A model generated the notes under the pieces. The model was not told the origin of the DNA. It saw only the letters and a list, made by a program, of their open reading frames with translations, and searched no databases. Source: Leptothoe spongobia TAU-MAC 1115 (GTDB lineage: Bacteria; Cyanobacteriota; Cyanobacteriia; Phormidesmidales; Phormidesmidaceae). Taken from it: a stretch of 64,000 nt of DNA. How positions within the stretch are numbered: position 1 is the stretch's first letter; each line of letters opens with the position of its first letter. The translations under genes and the position numbers were made by a program. The stretch spans positions 124,001-188,000 of the forward strand of contig NZ_JADOES010000001.1 of NCBI RefSeq assembly GCF_018739885.1. Reading direction: 5' to 3'. Positions 63,629 through 64,000 of the stretch are shown here, in pieces.

Positions 63629-64000
63629 TTACGTTATTGGAGGCGATTTTGTCGGGGGTGATATTTTGCGAGTGTGGTTGCGATCGCGCTCCCAATTTCT
63701 CGGATTATTGACGATATATCGCCGAATATAATCAATCGATCCATCGGCACGAATAACGTGCTCGTAAAATCGCGGTTGCCATGCAAAACGAGAATACCCA
63801 TTTTGACGACACCATCGCGTTACCGAAGATTTATAAGACCGTACAATAACGCTTAACGAACCGCGTTTAGGCGATATCGCCGACATCGCCTGGGACAACG
63901 ACGCCCCCTTTTGTAGAGGCGTTCCATGGAACGCCTCTACAAAAGGGGGGAACGCCTCTACAAAAGGGGTATCCAAACGACGTTCAATTACCAAGATTCC
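63629..64000 (-). CDS. REP-associated tyrosine transposase (RAYT, Y1/HUH family), C-terminal part
   Basis: The open frame reaches the right window edge; about 124 codons are visible and the last reads GILVIE, the residues that normally follow the HUH motif MPNHxHGIxVI just outside. After a repeat-derived linker come LSVIVRSYKSSVTRW (Tyr probably catalytic, matching SYKSAVT of related proteins), WQPRFYEHVIRADGSIDYIR and YIVNNPRNWERD, the conserved C-terminus of RAYT proteins. These enzymes nick and move REP palindromes. A 46-bp REP lies inside its coding sequence and a 50-bp REP follows its stop. Confidence 0.82.
   Translation of the reverse strand, partial: GILVIERRLDTPFVEAFPPFVEAFHGTPLQKGASLSQAMSAISPKRGSLSVIVRSYKSSVTRWCRQNGYSRFAWQPRFYEHVIRADGSIDYIRRYIVNNPRNWERDRNHTRKISPPTKSPPIT
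63904..63969. repeat. REP palindrome plus extra half-site inside the RAYT gene
   Basis: A 46-bp perfect palindrome (63904-63949) around CGTTCCATGGAACG with CCCCTTTTGTAGAGG arms, followed by a second right arm (63948-63969). In the RAYT frame it is read as PFVEAFPPFVEAFHG and PLQKG. Confidence 0.95.

Overview
The window is chromosomal DNA of a cyanobacterium, probably a filamentous, mat-forming Leptolyngbya-like lineage. Evidence: many HIP1-type GCGATCGC sites, a ferrochelatase ending in a chlorophyll-binding HLIP segment, the cyanobacterial RuBisCO-operon regulator RbcR, DUF4278 and DUF2752 proteins, and an HpsE-like hormogonium-polysaccharide glycosyltransferase. No rRNA, tRNA or CRISPR was seen. 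The genus is inference.

Layout. 0-10 kb: 5' part of purT (minus), the type IV pilus operon pilM-pilN-pilO-pilQ, a terminator, HU, an odd flavoprotein, and a coupled dcd/CobO-like pair. 10-21 kb: HAD phosphatase, cation efflux protein, an orphan DALR-type protein divergent from a Crp-family regulator, a Ser/Thr kinase fused to a phosphate-binding-like sensor, rbcR, a 2Fe-2S ferredoxin with its partner gene, hrcA and a rhomboid protease. 21-27 kb: DUF4126, hemH, a tyrosine recombinase, fabG, thioredoxin, folK and a Nudix hydrolase.

27-32 kb is the most interesting part: a two-gene minus-strand cluster of an ATP-grasp ligase (29122-30006) and a 217-residue protein (30068-30721). The C-terminal half of the latter has seven copies of a 12-residue unit with the spacing [T/S]TxAxGEE. 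This fits the TTxxxxEE core of plesiocin-type graspetides (omega-ester cross-linked RiPPs) and is proposed as a cyanobacterial multi-core graspetide system with an unusually long leader.

32-50 kb is mostly housekeeping and conserved cyanobacterial genes: oligopeptidase B, photolyase, HpsE-like transferase plus a phosphodiesterase-like protein, small membrane proteins, an LRR-kinase, N-formylglutamate amidohydrolase, O-methyltransferase, phosphoglucomutase and a sugar symporter. 50-64 kb is accessory: a three-gene set of a VWA/solute-binding lipoprotein, a coiled-coil membrane protein and a second solute-binding protein; two secreted proteins (550 and about 1371 residues) sharing N- and C-terminal motifs; a decayed vapBC; two paralogous P-loop ATPases, one with a PD-(D/E)XK-like nuclease tail; a Uma2 gene; and, at the right edge, a REP-associated tyrosine transposase (RAYT).

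A family of long palindromes built on GTTCCATGGAAC is concentrated at 52-64 kb, next to and even inside the RAYT coding region. These are probably REP elements mobilised by such a transposase; related palindromes lie inside and at the end of the integrase gene near 24 kb.
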